The translations under genes and the position numbers were made by a program. Source: Flexithrix dorotheae DSM 6795 (GTDB lineage Bacteria; Bacteroidota; Bacteroidia; Cytophagales; Flammeovirgaceae). Taken from it: DNA of 64,000 nt. The stretch is from NCBI RefSeq assembly GCF_000379765.1, contig NZ_KB903450.1:31492-95491 (forward strand), read 5' to 3'. Under the pieces are notes generated by a model. The model searched no databases and was not told the origin of the DNA. It was given only the letters and a program-made list of their open reading frames with translations. Of the stretch, positions 38,062 through 47,869 are shown in pieces. How positions within the stretch are numbered: position 1 is the stretch's first letter; the number at the start of each line of letters is the position of its first letter.

Positions 38062-38436
38062 TTAATCTTTATCCCTTTTTTTGGAAAGATTTTCAATAAA
38101 CTCATTAAGGGCTTGCGTGAGTAAATTTAATATAAAGTTGGTGATGTGGTCTTTAATTTTTCTTACCATTAGAGACTCTGTCTTTTCAGTAACCACAATG
38201 GATTCCTTGCCCTTTTTATTTTTTGACTCAATAAGTTGAGTCGTGTTTTTTCTTGAATTCAGAAAAAGTTCAAGGAAGGCATAAGTCCCAAGGAGCACAC
38301 CAGAGATAATCAGCACCTTTTTGCCTTTGTTCTCCACTTCCTTCACCACCGTATGGACATCTACCTTAATGGCTTCCTTATAGGTTTCAGCTTCCTTTTG
38401 CAGGGTCTTCTTCTGTTGAATTATTTCCTCTTTCAA
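38062..38436 (-). CDS. Small membrane protein in holin-family operon
   Basis: 124 residues with a charged N-terminal helix, one membrane segment (VLIISGVLLGTYAFLELFL) and a long charged C-terminal helix. It overlaps the upstream holin-family gene by 50 nt, and no later Met fits, so the overlap is probably real and translation coupled. I do not recognise a family. Ends only 1 nt from the convergent IPExxxVDY gene. Confidence 0.65.
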   Translation of the reverse strand: MKEEIIQQKKTLQKEAETYKEAIKVDVHTVVKEVENKGKKVLIISGVLLGTYAFLELFLNSRKNTTQLIESKNKKGKESIVVTEKTESLMVRKIKDHITNFILNLLTQALNEFIENLSKKRDKD

Positions 38437-38797
38437 TTTTTTCTGATGATTTTAATTGATTTTCTAAAACTTTATCAATTCCTCCTTTTATACCATTTCT
38501 GTAATATAAAATTATGGCCAGCAATAGAAGGTAAAATAAGGCCACAATAAAGAAACCTGAATAACTAATTTGTAAAATGCTGCTGATTAAATAAGCGCAT
38601 CCCAGGCTGATGAAAAGAACTGTAAAAGAAATAAAAATTAATACCAGGGAAACTAATATAAGAATGGTAAGTGCTGAGGCCACTCCTGTTCTTAGTTCTA
38701 ACTGAATGATTTTAATGTAGGTTTCTATAAAACCAACAGCATTATCCAGAAGACGATTTATTGCCTTATTTTCAGTAACTGAATGCTTTTCTTCCAC
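38387..38797 (-). CDS. Phage-holin-family (PF07332-like) membrane protein
   Basis: 136 residues: an amphipathic N-terminal helix (AVGFIETYIKIIQLELRTG) then two hydrophobic hairpins, the layout of the Actinobacterial-holin-X/DUF1469 family. These are chromosomal membrane proteins; despite the name they are not evidence of prophage. Partner of the gene at 38062. Confidence 0.75.
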   Translation of the reverse strand: MEEKHSVTENKAINRLLDNAVGFIETYIKIIQLELRTGVASALTILILVSLVLIFISFTVLFISLGCAYLISSILQISYSGFFIVALFYLLLLAIILYYRNGIKGGIDKVLENQLKSSEKIERGNNSTEEDPAKGS

Positions 38798-38964
38798 TTA
38801 TCCCTTTAAATTTGTTCTTTAATTTTGCACTATTATAGCAAGTAATTAACAAATTACCAATTCCTGAAAAAGAAGGTGGGAAAACTCTATATATTTGGAA
38901 TCCTTTTGCTAGAAGTTAAATAAAATTAAGCTGAAAATGCCAGCTTTTAGTCTATTATAAAATT

Positions 38965-39861
38965 ATGATGAGAAAAATAGGAATGATATGCTTTGCCATT
39001 TCACTGGCTCTTATATCATGTAATACGAATGAAGAAAAAACAACTTTAGCTCCTTTAAAAGAAGGAGAGGATTATCTAATTACCATTTCAACCAGACTTG
39101 GCGATATGAAGGCGGTTTTGTATGACCAGACACCCCAGCACAAAGCCAATTTTGTGAAACTGGCCTCAGAAGGTTTTTTTGATGACCTTTTATTTCACAG
39201 GATTATTAAAGACTTTATGATTCAGGGGGGAGATCCGGATTCCAGAAATGCCGGCCCAGATAAAATGCTGGGTGGGGGTAGTCCTGGTTATAATATTCCT
39301 GCAGAATTTAATCAGGATTTAATTCATGAAAAAGGAGCCCTTTCCGCAGCAAGAAAAGGGGATCGGATTAACCCCAAAAAAGAATCGAATGGCAGTCAGT
39401 TTTTCATTGTTCAGGGAACCCCTTTCTCAAGGGAAGAACTAGCAGTGCAGAACACAGATATCAAGTCCCTGTTTGCACTTTTCGATTCATTGGTTAACAT
39501 GGAGCAGTTTAATGACTTGAATGCCCAATACGGTGAATTGCAAATGGATGGGGATCGGGAAAAACTTTTCAAATTCATTTGGGAGCAGAAAGGAACTATT
39601 GAAAAACAATTTGGGGCTGAATTGGAAAAACCGATGACCGAAAAGCAAAAATCTACCTATACTTCGGTAGGAGGGTATCCTTCCCTTGATGGTGAATATA
39701 CAGTATTTGGTAAGGTAGTATCAGGTTTGGAGGTTATAGATAAAATTGCTGATGTGGCCACACAACCAGGAGACAGACCTGTTGAAGATGTAAAAATGGA
39801 AGTTAAAGTGGAAGTTTTATCTAAAAAGGAAATTATGGATACTTACGGGGTGGAATATTAA
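38965..39861 (+). CDS. Cyclophilin-type peptidyl-prolyl isomerase lipoprotein
   Basis: 298 residues. Lipobox ALISCNT after a short signal peptide. The cyclophilin fold includes FHRIIKDFMIQGGDP, GALSAARKGD, SNGSQFFIV and the C-terminal YTVFGKVVSGLEV. A roughly 60-residue insert (SREELAVQNTDIKSLFALF and onward) interrupts the fold after QFFIVQGTPF, as is usual for Bacteroidota envelope cyclophilins. Likely folds periplasmic or outer-membrane proteins. Confidence 0.9.
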   Translation: MMRKIGMICFAISLALISCNTNEEKTTLAPLKEGEDYLITISTRLGDMKAVLYDQTPQHKANFVKLASEGFFDDLLFHRIIKDFMIQGGDPDSRNAGPDKMLGGGSPGYNIPAEFNQDLIHEKGALSAARKGDRINPKKESNGSQFFIVQGTPFSREELAVQNTDIKSLFALFDSLVNMEQFNDLNAQYGELQMDGDREKLFKFIWEQKGTIEKQFGAELEKPMTEKQKSTYTSVGGYPSLDGEYTVFGKVVSGLEVIDKIADVATQPGDRPVEDVKMEVKVEVLSKKEIMDTYGVEY

Positions 39862-39881
39862 GGAGGGAAAAAACTCCCTCC
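39862..39881. terminator. Hairpin between the cyclophilin gene and the small basic ORF
   Basis: GGAGGGA (39862-39868) pairs with TCCCTCC (39875-39881). The arms are GC-rich but no good T-run follows on either strand, so the terminator role is tentative. Confidence 0.4.
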
Positions 39882-39902
39882 CTAAGTTTGAAATAGAATT
39901 TT

Positions 39903-40025
39903 CTATCGTCTGCTTTTTCTGGTAAAAGTGACCTTGAAAATAGTTTTATTTTCTTTATCCCGTATTTCCTGAGTTACTTTTCCTTCAATGGTTCTTGTAG
40001 ATGAGTGAGTAATGGTTCTTTTCAT
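39903..40025 (-). CDS. Small basic protein of unknown function
   Basis: A 40-residue frame, starting MKRTITHSSTRTIEGKV and ending TFTRKSRR. It sits in an otherwise empty 310-nt gap and has a Bacteroidota-like beta-strand pattern and basic tail. I see no decisive promoter. It could be a real small gene or a chance frame. Confidence 0.35.
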   Translation of the reverse strand: MKRTITHSSTRTIEGKVTQEIRDKENKTIFKVTFTRKSRR

Positions 40026-40173
40026 AGTATTATAGTTTTGGTAGATAATGTAATAGGAATAGAAGAACGGACAACTAAACCTGTTCTATACAAAGAAAAC
40101 TATAATTATTAATTAATAAATCCCGGAATAATCATATTTTGCTGGAGATTAACAATTATTAAAATTGTATCGC

Positions 40174-41538
40174 TTAATATACTTCAGCCAGTTGGGGTGA
40201 TTCCTTCTCATTTTTAAATGGTTTTAATGAGAAAATAAACGTACTTCCGTTTTTGGGAGAACTTTCTGCCCAAATTTTCCCATTATTTTTTTCTACAAAT
40301 TCTTTACACAGTATCAAACCAAGGCCAGAGCCTTTTTCATTGGCTGTCCCCACTTTACTGAAATGATTTTGAGCCGAGAATAATCTGGAAAGGTCCTCTT
40401 GTGACATCCCTACACCATCATCTTCCACTGCTATTTCTACCTGTCCATTTTTTTCTGTGGATTTTATATAAATATTACCATTTTCATTAGTGAATTTTAT
40501 AGCGTTTGAAACCAAATTACGAATTATAATGATAGTCATTTCCTTATCTGCCCAAAGGTTTACCGAGGAGGAAGTCAGGTTATGGATATGGAGCTTTTTC
40601 TTGTCTGCCTGAGGGCTTAGAAGATCAATTATTTTTTGAACTGTGTAATATAAGTTTACCTGTTCTGGGTTAGCCTGAATGCCATTCATTTGAGTTTTGG
40701 TCCAGTGAAGCAGATTGTCCATCACATCTATTGTATTTTTTAACTTATCATTTAAATCGGAGGAAATGGTTCGAATCTGATCCGGGTTCAATCCATTTAA
40801 CTGCAGCAATTCCAATACTCCCTGAAGGGAGTTTAACGGACTTCGCAAATCATGAGAAATGATCCCTAACATTTTGTCTTTTATGGAATTGAGTTCCACC
40901 AGTTCCTTTTTTTGCGCTTCTATTCTTTTCTGAAATTTTTCATTTATTCCCTGTAACAGGTACAAAAACATGGTAATTGTAATAAAAGTGATGGAGATGG
41001 TGGCCCTTAAAATGTCATATTTCCACACTACATAGGGTAGGTGACTAATATCAATTCCAAAAAGTAAGTGGATTTCATCGTAAAACAGCACACACAAACT
41101 ACTGAAAATAAAGGAAAACCACATTAATTCGGAATCCTCATAATTAAATAGCACGTGAGGGAGAACTGCCATACATAGTATAAAAGCTCTTGGAGCCAAC
41201 GCAACCATTAAATTGGCTTCAACCATATCTAATTTAGAAAATATAGAGGCCAAAGTGATGAGCAAAGTAGGTCCTACACACAAAAGAGTTCTGGAAAATC
41301 CTGTGTATTCCCAACGGTTGAGCAATGGAACCAGCAGAAAAATGAAAATGCAAAAACTGAAGTTTACAAAATGCTTGGGTAATGAAAATACTATGGTAGA
41401 AGCCAGGAAGAATAAAAAAGGGATGATCAATAAAATTGATAATTGATTTGCAAGGTATATACGCTTGTTTTTCCCTTCAGAATTGGCTGTTTTTACGCCC
41501 CAGTTACTTAATATATGCCAAAAGTGATTCATAGCCAA
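40174..41538 (-). CDS. Membrane sensor histidine kinase
   Basis: 454 residues. Six or seven hydrophobic segments in the first 200 residues form an integral sensor domain. HisKA follows with the phospho-acceptor in GIISHDLRSPLNSLQG, then HATPase_c with N box NLVSNAIKFT, G1 DDGVGM and G2 GSGLGLILCKEF. No response-regulator gene is adjacent, so the kinase is an orphan in this window. The signal is unknown. Confidence 0.9.
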   Translation of the reverse strand: MAMNHFWHILSNWGVKTANSEGKNKRIYLANQLSILLIIPFLFFLASTIVFSLPKHFVNFSFCIFIFLLVPLLNRWEYTGFSRTLLCVGPTLLITLASIFSKLDMVEANLMVALAPRAFILCMAVLPHVLFNYEDSELMWFSFIFSSLCVLFYDEIHLLFGIDISHLPYVVWKYDILRATISITFITITMFLYLLQGINEKFQKRIEAQKKELVELNSIKDKMLGIISHDLRSPLNSLQGVLELLQLNGLNPDQIRTISSDLNDKLKNTIDVMDNLLHWTKTQMNGIQANPEQVNLYYTVQKIIDLLSPQADKKKLHIHNLTSSSVNLWADKEMTIIIIRNLVSNAIKFTNENGNIYIKSTEKNGQVEIAVEDDGVGMSQEDLSRLFSAQNHFSKVGTANEKGSGLGLILCKEFVEKNNGKIWAESSPKNGSTFIFSLKPFKNEKESPQLAEVY

Positions 41539-42032
41539 ATTTTGTAAATAAATGTAAACTCTAAATTATAACAAGATGACATAAATGAAAGCGAAATGGT
41601 TTGGATTGATATAGTTTGGGGTAGACTCTACTTTGCTTTTGATGTAATTTTTGTTTAAAAAAATGAAGAAAACTTACAAAAAATTCTTTCAGAGAAAGTT
41701 TTTTTTGTGGATTTTAACATACATTTTTTAAACAAAACAGGGAAAAAAATCCTCAGAAAACACAGGATAAAAAAAGACAAAATTACAGAGTGTTTATCTT
41801 GTAAGTATTTGATAAAAAGTATGTTATTGTGTTTTTCGTAAAAAAATACCAAATAGGTTATTATTGGTATTTTAATTGCTTTTCCTGCCATACGTTTATT
41901 GGTCCTGACTAATTTTTTTGATGGGCATGTAATTTTAACATTACACAAGTAAGGTCGGGACTGTTTAAGAAATGTAATTAAAAATTGCTTTTAACATATT
42001 GCATACCAAATAATAACTAACAATTTATTCCT
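41539..42032. other. AT-rich gene-free region
   Basis: About 490 bases, strongly AT-rich, with homopolymer runs. A 97-codon minus-strand frame (41655-41948) is present but composition argues against it. I see no RNA gene and no convincing promoter other than what must serve the 74-residue ORF. Confidence 0.45.
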
Positions 42033-42257
42033 ATGAAATTCAACAGCTTACCCCTGAATGCAAGAAAGTCAATTCTATTTCCAGAAGCTACGCTAATGTC
42101 GAGTAATGAAAATGAAGCTTTCAGAATATCATTTTTCAATTTCAAAGGGGGAATCTTCGAAGTTTGTTATGATGTGACTTCTGACGAAATTGAGGATATT
42201 CGCAGTATTGATGACAAAATTTTAGATAACAGTATGAAGGAATTTATTTTTTCCTAA
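42033..42257 (+). CDS. Small soluble protein of unknown function
   Basis: 74 residues, no signal peptide or membrane segment; two or three predicted strands then an acidic C-terminus (SDEIEDIRSIDDKILD). I do not recognise it. Codon use and amino-acid composition look coding. It is isolated, with nearly 500 empty bases on each side. Confidence 0.5.
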   Translation: MKFNSLPLNARKSILFPEATLMSSNENEAFRISFFNFKGGIFEVCYDVTSDEIEDIRSIDDKILDNSMKEFIFS

Positions 42258-42773
42258 GGGCTGGTATAAAATTTAACTATTTCGCTGCAATGGCTTACTG
42301 AGCGTTTGTTCGACTATGAAACTTCACTTCAGGATAAATTTCTATATAGCGCTGCTATTCAATAATTTTCTTGTCTTGTGAGAACCGAAAACCGAACGTT
42401 TTCCCCTGAAAATCAAAAGTATAAACATGCTCTGAACTTATTTCTACAAACAGAGTCAGGATAAGCCACAATAATTCGATCCGAATTCCACTTCGTCAGT
42501 TTAATGGAATGAAGTGGAATCCGGAATTTTAACCTGCCCTGTCATCCTATTTTCTTTATTGGTTTGCTTTTAATATATGAGCTGTGGGGAAACCAATTCA
42601 AGGTAATTGTTATCGTTTGATACCAACCATGCCCTTTTATAAAATGTTCACTTTTTCTTTTCGGGGCCTTTTTTAAAATTTTAAAATCCGCTTAGAATCA
42701 CAGTCTCTTATTTCCATTAAAATAATTAAATTGCCTGTCGAATTAATTTTGAAAAAATAATACTGGCAAATCA
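42258..42773. other. Gene-free region with a long hairpin
   Basis: About 515 bases without a supportable ORF. Its one clear element is the inverted repeat 42481-42494 / 42511-42524, described separately. Confidence 0.4.
42481..42524. repeat. Inverted repeat, 14-bp arms
   Basis: Left arm 42481-42494 and right arm 42511-42524 pair over 14 bp with one A-C mismatch on the plus strand, which becomes a G-U pair on the minus strand. The loop is 16 nt. No T-run follows, so it does not look like a terminator; it may be a small RNA, a protein-binding palindrome or a decayed repeat. Confidence 0.55.
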
Positions 42774-43790
42774 GTGAGTAAAAAGTATAGTATCCTTTAT
42801 GTGGATGATGAGCGTCAGAATCTAATATCCTTTAAGGCAACTTTTCGGGAAGATTATAATATTTTTATTGCCAACAGTGGAAAAGAAGGAATTGAGTTGC
42901 TGGAAAGAAAACCCATCGATTTGGTGATTAGTGATCAGAAAATGCCTGAGATGACCGGAGTAGAATTCTTTGAAAAGATCATCCCCAACCACCCTGATCC
43001 TATGAGAATTCTACTCACTGGGTACAGTGATATGCAGGCTATAATTGATTCTATAAATAAAGGTAAAATTTATTTTTATATCTCTAAACCCTGGAAAAGG
43101 GAAGAGCTAAAGCAATCAATTGAAAAAGCATTGGAGGCGTATGAATTGATGAAGGAAAACAAAGCGCTTTCAAGTGAAAAGGAAGCCCTATTGGTGAAAA
43201 CCGAGCGTCAGGAAAAAGAAAATGTAATTGCTCAACTCGAAAACTTAAAAAATCAAGTCAACCCACATTTTTTGTTTAATGCCCTAAATGTATTATCCGC
43301 CCTGGTAGGGAAAGATGCAAAACTAGCCAGAAAATTTGTTCAAAAGTTATCCAGGGTTTATCGATACGCTCTGGAACATAAGGATCAGATTGTTGTTACC
43401 CTAAGTGATGAGATAAAATACATCAAAAACTATGTGTTTTTACAAAAAATTCGCTTTAATGAGGGGCTGGTAGTAGCTGATCAGATTGCAGAAGAAAAAC
43501 TGAATTTGTATATTCCTCCATCGGCCGTTCAGCTTATTGTTGAAAATGCCATAAAGCATAATGTCATTTCCAGTGATAATCCACTTACAATTGAAATTTT
43601 TGTGGATGAGCATGATTTTCTAGTGGTGAAAAATAATTTGCAATTGAGGGAAGATAGCGTGCAATCCACTGGAGTAGGCCAGCAAAACCTATTAACAAGG
43701 TATCAGTATCTTTCCAATAAATCACCTGAATTCTATCAAAAAGATGGGTTTTTTTATTCAAAAATCCCTTTATTAGAACAGGAAATTTAA
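42774..43790 (+). CDS. REC-LytS hybrid histidine kinase
   Basis: 338 residues. An N-terminal response-regulator receiver domain (acidic DDE at 11-13, phospho-acceptor D54 in VISDQKMPEMTG) is joined by a coiled coil (about 120-160) to a His_kinase domain of the LytS type with the NPHFLFNALN H-box and the ATP-binding VENAIKHN. There are no membrane helices, so it is cytoplasmic and is itself switched by phosphorylation from an upstream kinase. Start is GTG at 42774. The LytTR regulator starts 46 nt downstream and is its likely partner. Confidence 0.85.
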   Translation: MSKKYSILYVDDERQNLISFKATFREDYNIFIANSGKEGIELLERKPIDLVISDQKMPEMTGVEFFEKIIPNHPDPMRILLTGYSDMQAIIDSINKGKIYFYISKPWKREELKQSIEKALEAYELMKENKALSSEKEALLVKTERQEKENVIAQLENLKNQVNPHFLFNALNVLSALVGKDAKLARKFVQKLSRVYRYALEHKDQIVVTLSDEIKYIKNYVFLQKIRFNEGLVVADQIAEEKLNLYIPPSAVQLIVENAIKHNVISSDNPLTIEIFVDEHDFLVVKNNLQLREDSVQSTGVGQQNLLTRYQYLSNKSPEFYQKDGFFYSKIPLLEQEI

Positions 43791-43836
43791 TTGTGGGTAG
43801 ATTTAAGAAATTAAAATAAATAAGCATAAGTAAAAA

Positions 43837-44595
43837 ATGAAGGTTCTAATTGTTGAAGATGAACAACTGGCAGCTGACACGCTGGAAAGCATGTTGTTGG
43901 AGCTCAATTCAGAAATTGAGATATTGGATAAAATCGATTCCGTAAAAAAAGCAGTGAAGTGGCTTTCTGAAAATGAAGCAGATCTTTTATTTCTGGATAT
44001 TCATCTGGCCGATGGAAAAAGCTTTTCTATTTTCGAAAAAGTGGATATCAAAACACCCATAATTTTTACAACTGCTTATGATCAATATGCAATAAAAGCC
44101 TTTAAGCTAAATAGTATTGCTTATTTATTAAAACCTATTGATGAGGAAGAACTGGAAGAAGCCCTGGAAAAATATGAAAGTTTAAAAACAAGTAGTTCGG
44201 GGGTTGATGTGGCTTCTATTTTAAGAGCAATTGATCAAAAGGAAGCTGCGTTTCAGAAAAGATTTATGGTGACTACGGGAGAGAAAATTAGATCAATTTT
44301 GATAGAGGAAGTGGCCTATTTTATGGGTGAAGACAAATATTTATACTTAATTACAAAGGATAACAAGAAATACATTATTGACTCTACTCTTACCAAACTT
44401 GAACAGTTATTGGACCCTGAACGGTTTTTTAGAATAAACAGAAAATTTACCATCAGTTTTGATTCTATCAAAGAAATGGTGGCTTATTCCAAGAGCCGGG
44501 TAAAAGTTGAGCTTGAGCCTCCTGCTCCATATGATTTAGAAGCTATAGTAAGTGTGGATAGGTCAGGTTCCTTTAAAAAATGGCTTAACAGGTAA
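43837..44595 (+). CDS. LytTR-family response regulator
   Basis: 252 residues. Receiver domain (phospho-acceptor D54 in LLFLDIHLADG) followed by a LytTR DNA-binding domain from about residue 145 (KRFMVTTGEKIRSI, FFRINRKFTISF). It probably receives phosphate from the hybrid kinase just upstream. Followed by a strong bidirectional terminator shared with sucD. Targets unknown. Confidence 0.9.
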   Translation: MKVLIVEDEQLAADTLESMLLELNSEIEILDKIDSVKKAVKWLSENEADLLFLDIHLADGKSFSIFEKVDIKTPIIFTTAYDQYAIKAFKLNSIAYLLKPIDEEELEEALEKYESLKTSSSGVDVASILRAIDQKEAAFQKRFMVTTGEKIRSILIEEVAYFMGEDKYLYLITKDNKKYIIDSTLTKLEQLLDPERFFRINRKFTISFDSIKEMVAYSKSRVKVELEPPAPYDLEAIVSVDRSGSFKKWLNR

Positions 44596-44616
44596 TTTTT
44601 ATTTAATCAACTTCAC

Positions 44617-44654
44617 AAAAAAAGCCTTTCAGAAATTTCTGAAAGGCTTTTTTT
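44617..44654. terminator. Bidirectional terminator between the LytTR gene and sucD
   Basis: A perfect palindrome with 19-nt arms (44617-44635 and 44636-44654), A-run on the left and T-run on the right. Confidence 0.9.
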
Positions 44655-44666
44655 GGGCAGGAAAAA

Positions 44667-45551
44667 TTATTTTCCCAATGCTTTTACCATGGTTTCTCCA
44701 ATATCTGCCGGAGATACCGCTACATGAATACCACATTCTTCCATGATTTTCATTTTAGCAGCTGCAGTGTCATCTGCTCCGCCAATAATAGCACCGGCAT
44801 GTCCCATTCTTCTGCCGGGAGGAGCTGTTTGTCCTGCGATAAACCCTACCACAGGTTTGTTGCCATATTTTGCACTGTTCTCTTTTACCCAATAGGCTGC
44901 TTCGGCTTCCATCTGGCCACCAATTTCACCTATCATGATAATTCCTTCAGTATCAGGATCTTTCATTAACATTTCTACAGCCTGCTTGGTGGTAGTCCCA
45001 ATAATTGGATCACCGCCAATTCCTATACATGTGGACTGGCCAAGACCTGCTTTAGTGATTTGATCAACGGCTTCATAAGTAAGCGTACCTGATCTGGATA
45101 CAATTCCTATTTTCCCAGGATTGTGAATGAAACCTGGCATAATACCTACTTTTGCTTGTCCTGGAGTAATTACACCTGGGCAATTTGGGCCAATCATCAC
45201 CACATCTTTATCGCTTAAGTATTCCTTCACAGCGATCATATCTTTTGTAGGAATACCTTCAGTTATAGCTACAATAACTTTTATGCCTGATTCGGCAGCT
45301 TCCATAATGGCATCTGCTGCAAATGCAGGCGGTACAAAAATTACAGAAACATTGGCTCCCGTTTCTTTTACAGCATCCGCAACGGTATTAAAGACAGGCC
45401 TGTCTAAGTGTGTTTGTCCTCCCTTACCAGGAGTTACACCACCAACTACCTGTGTGCCATACTCTATCATTTGTTCAGCATGGAACGTGCCTTCCGACCC
45501 AGTAAAACCCTGGACTATAACTTTCGAATCTTTATTTACAAGAACACTCAT
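44667..45551 (-). CDS. sucD: Succinate--CoA ligase alpha subunit
   Basis: 294 residues. Alpha subunit of succinyl-CoA synthetase of the TCA cycle, forming ATP or GTP. CoA-binding Rossmann domain ([18 protein letters not shown]), and the phosphohistidine near H251 in [10 protein letters not shown]. The beta subunit sucC is not adjacent, the usual dispersed arrangement in Bacteroidota. Confidence 0.95.
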   Translation of the reverse strand: MSVLVNKDSKVIVQGFTGSEGTFHAEQMIEYGTQVVGGVTPGKGGQTHLDRPVFNTVADAVKETGANVSVIFVPPAFAADAIMEAAESGIKVIVAITEGIPTKDMIAVKEYLSDKDVVMIGPNCPGVITPGQAKVGIMPGFIHNPGKIGIVSRSGTLTYEAVDQITKAGLGQSTCIGIGGDPIIGTTTKQAVEMLMKDPDTEGIIMIGEIGGQMEAEAAYWVKENSAKYGNKPVVGFIAGQTAPPGRRMGHAGAIIGGADDTAAAKMKIMEECGIHVAVSPADIGETMVKALGK

Positions 45552-45733
45552 TATTTGTAATTTTCAGTTTTTGGCAATTTTTTGGCAAAAATATAATTTT
45601 GATTCGGGAAATTAAACTGTTTAGGGGATTTAATATGAATGTTCATAAAAAAGCCTGGACCAGAAAATAGCCCCATGTATTTGAAGCAAGTAAAAAAATC
45701 CAGTTTAAAATGAGAATTTAGTTTCAATAGGGA

Positions 45734-45753
45734 TACTTTTGCAAAAATGACAG
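45734..45753 (+). promoter_or_regulatory. Promoter and shared motif upstream of grpE
   Basis: TACTTTTG (45734-45741) fits the -7 box and is followed at once by CAAAAATGACAG (45742-45753), the same 12-mer found at 7848-7859 upstream of hemH. A matching ATGACA / TGTCAT pair continues toward grpE. It may be a stress operator; that is inference. Confidence 0.4.
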
Positions 45754-45887
45754 AAAGGGAAGTTTGTACGGCTGACTTTAAATATTTTTATTCCTGATTT
45801 TGGAAGTAGTAAGCCAATTTGTCATAAAAAGATTGAAAGGCAAAAAAATTGAAAACCATATTCGTGATCTAAATTAAAATATTAAAA

Positions 45888-46496
45888 ATGGGAAAGGATA
45901 AAGAAAAAGATCAAAAAGAAACTCAACAAGATACCGAAGTAGTAAACGAAAAGGAAGAGGTATCCGAACAAACAGAACCAAATACAGCATCAAACGAATC
46001 TGATTCTACATCTGAAAACCAAACTGTGGAGGAGGAACTTAGTGAATCAGAAAAACATGCAATTGAACTTGCAGAAGCCAAGGATAAATACCTTCGGTTA
46101 TATTCTGAGTTTGAAAATTATAGAAGAAGGACTTCCAAAGAAAAAATGGATTTCCTTAAAACGGCCAATGAAGGTCTAATAAAAGAATTTTTGCCTATAC
46201 TTGACGATTTTGAAAGAGCCCAAAATTCTTTTGGAGAAGAGGTAAAGGAAAATGATCCTGTGAGGGAAGGTTTTGAAATTATCTATAAAAAATTTAAAAC
46301 TACACTGGATAAGCAGGGTTTGGTAGAAATTGAAAACCCTCAGGGAAAGGAATTTGATACAGAATTACATGAAGCTGTAACTCAATTTCCTGCACCAAGT
46401 GAAGACCTGAAAGGGAAAGTAATTGATCAGGTAGAAAAAGGTTATATTCTGGGGGAAAAGGTAATTCGATTTGCCAAAGTGGTAGTAGGTGCTTAA
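45888..46496 (+). CDS. grpE: GrpE nucleotide-exchange factor
   Basis: 202 residues. Releases ADP from DnaK. A long acidic N-terminal tail (about 1-60) precedes the coiled-coil (about 60-110, EYSEFENYRRRT-type region) and the beta domain (GFEIIYKKF, VIDQVEKGYILGEKVIRFAKVVV). dnaJ follows after 93 nt; dnaK is not in the window. Confidence 0.94.
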   Translation: MGKDKEKDQKETQQDTEVVNEKEEVSEQTEPNTASNESDSTSENQTVEEELSESEKHAIELAEAKDKYLRLYSEFENYRRRTSKEKMDFLKTANEGLIKEFLPILDDFERAQNSFGEEVKENDPVREGFEIIYKKFKTTLDKQGLVEIENPQGKEFDTELHEAVTQFPAPSEDLKGKVIDQVEKGYILGEKVIRFAKVVVGA

Positions 46497-46589
46497 TTCC
46501 CAATCCGAATATATTAAGTAAATTGAATTTATATACTGTTGGTAGAGGGTATTTACCACCAGTTTTTAAAACTGAATTATCAGCCAGAA

Positions 46590-47732
46590 ATGGGTACAAA
46601 AAGAGATTATTATGACATCCTGGGGGTAAGCAAAAATGCAAGCCCTGAAGAGATAAAAAAGGCATATCGTAAAATTGCCATTAAATACCATCCTGATAAA
46701 AATCCGGGAGATAAGGAAGCGGAAGATAAATTTAAGGAAGCGGCTGAAGCTTATGAAGTGCTGAGTCATGCGGAGAAAAAACAACGCTATGATCAGTTTG
46801 GACACCAGGGGGTAGATGGAAATTTTGGTGGCGGAGGAATGAATATGGATGACATATTCTCAAGTTTTGGGGATATTTTCAGTGATTTCTTCGGTGGCGG
46901 AGGTGGAGGTGGAAGACAGGGATACAGCCGTGGGGTGAGAAGAGGAAAGGATTTGAGGGTAAGACTAAAGCTGAATTTGCAGGAAATTGCCAATGGAGTT
47001 GAAAAAACGATAAAGGTTCCAAGATATATTAGTTGTGACACCTGTGGGGGAAATGGTGCCAAAAATGGTTCTGCCCTGAAAACTTGTCATACTTGTAATG
47101 GAACTGGCCAGGTTAGGAAAATTATGAATACAATGCTTGGGCAGATGGTTTCTACCAGTACTTGTCCTACCTGTGAGGGAGAAGGTCAAATTGTGGAATC
47201 CAAATGTTCTGCTTGTCATGGTGAAGGAAGAATTCAAAAAGAGGAGGTAATAAAAGTACAGGTGCCTGCTGGTGTGACTGAAGGTGTTCAACTTTCTATG
47301 TCAGGTAAGGGGAATGTGCCGAAAAGAGGTGGAATGGCTGGTGATCTGATTATCGTCATTGAAGAGGTAGAGGATGATAATTTGAAAAGAGAGGGTGCTA
47401 ATGTGCATTACCCTTTATATATCAGTTTTGCCGATGCAGCTTTAGGAACTACAGTTGAAGTTCCTACCATCAATGGAAAGGTGAAAATTCCAATTGCTGC
47501 AGGTACGCAAAGTGGAAAAGTATTGAGATTGAGAGGAAAGGGAATAAAAGAATTGAATGGATTTGGAACTGGTGATCAGTTGATCCATGTGAATGTGTGG
47601 ACACCGACTTCTTTATCAAGTGAAGAAAAACAATTTTTTGAGAAATTTAGAGAATCGTCTAATTTCAAGCCCAAACCTGATAAATCTGAAAGAAATAGTA
47701 TTTTCGATCGGGTTCGGGAATTCTTTGACTAG
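46590..47732 (+). CDS. dnaJ: Chaperone protein DnaJ
   Basis: 380 residues from [17 protein letters not shown] (an in-frame TTG at 46539 is not family-like). J domain with HPD at 34-36, a Gly/Phe-rich linker (about 75-125), four CxxCxGxG zinc repeats ([32 protein letters not shown]) and the C-terminal substrate-binding domains. Co-chaperone that delivers clients to DnaK. Operon with grpE. Confidence 0.95.
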   Translation: MGTKRDYYDILGVSKNASPEEIKKAYRKIAIKYHPDKNPGDKEAEDKFKEAAEAYEVLSHAEKKQRYDQFGHQGVDGNFGGGGMNMDDIFSSFGDIFSDFFGGGGGGGRQGYSRGVRRGKDLRVRLKLNLQEIANGVEKTIKVPRYISCDTCGGNGAKNGSALKTCHTCNGTGQVRKIMNTMLGQMVSTSTCPTCEGEGQIVESKCSACHGEGRIQKEEVIKVQVPAGVTEGVQLSMSGKGNVPKRGGMAGDLIIVIEEVEDDNLKREGANVHYPLYISFADAALGTTVEVPTINGKVKIPIAAGTQSGKVLRLRGKGIKELNGFGTGDQLIHVNVWTPTSLSSEEKQFFEKFRESSNFKPKPDKSERNSIFDRVREFFD

Positions 47733-47750
47733 AACTGGATGACATTTATG

Positions 47751-47782
47751 AAAAAGCTCTGATGATAAATCAGGGCTTTTTT
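47751..47782 (+). terminator. Terminator after dnaJ
   Basis: Arms 47751-47763 and 47769-47781 with one G-U and a T-run. Confidence 0.85.
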
Positions 47783-47869
47783 GGTTTAAATTTGAGCATT
47801 GATTTTCCCAAATTTAATTTACAAATGCCTTTTCATTTCTGTATTTTGTACCTTAAGTGAATTGGGTTT

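Noticed and set aside
38387..38797. Prophage remnant because of the holin-family name
   Set aside because: The family is chromosomal in many bacteria and there are no phage genes nearby.
41655..41948. 97-codon minus-strand frame in the AT-rich gap
   Set aside because: Composition is dominated by Lys, Phe and Ile from AT-rich DNA, with no motif, signal or promoter support.
45742..45753. Sigma-54 promoter reading of the shared 12-mer
   Set aside because: The GG/GC spacing of a -24/-12 promoter is absent.
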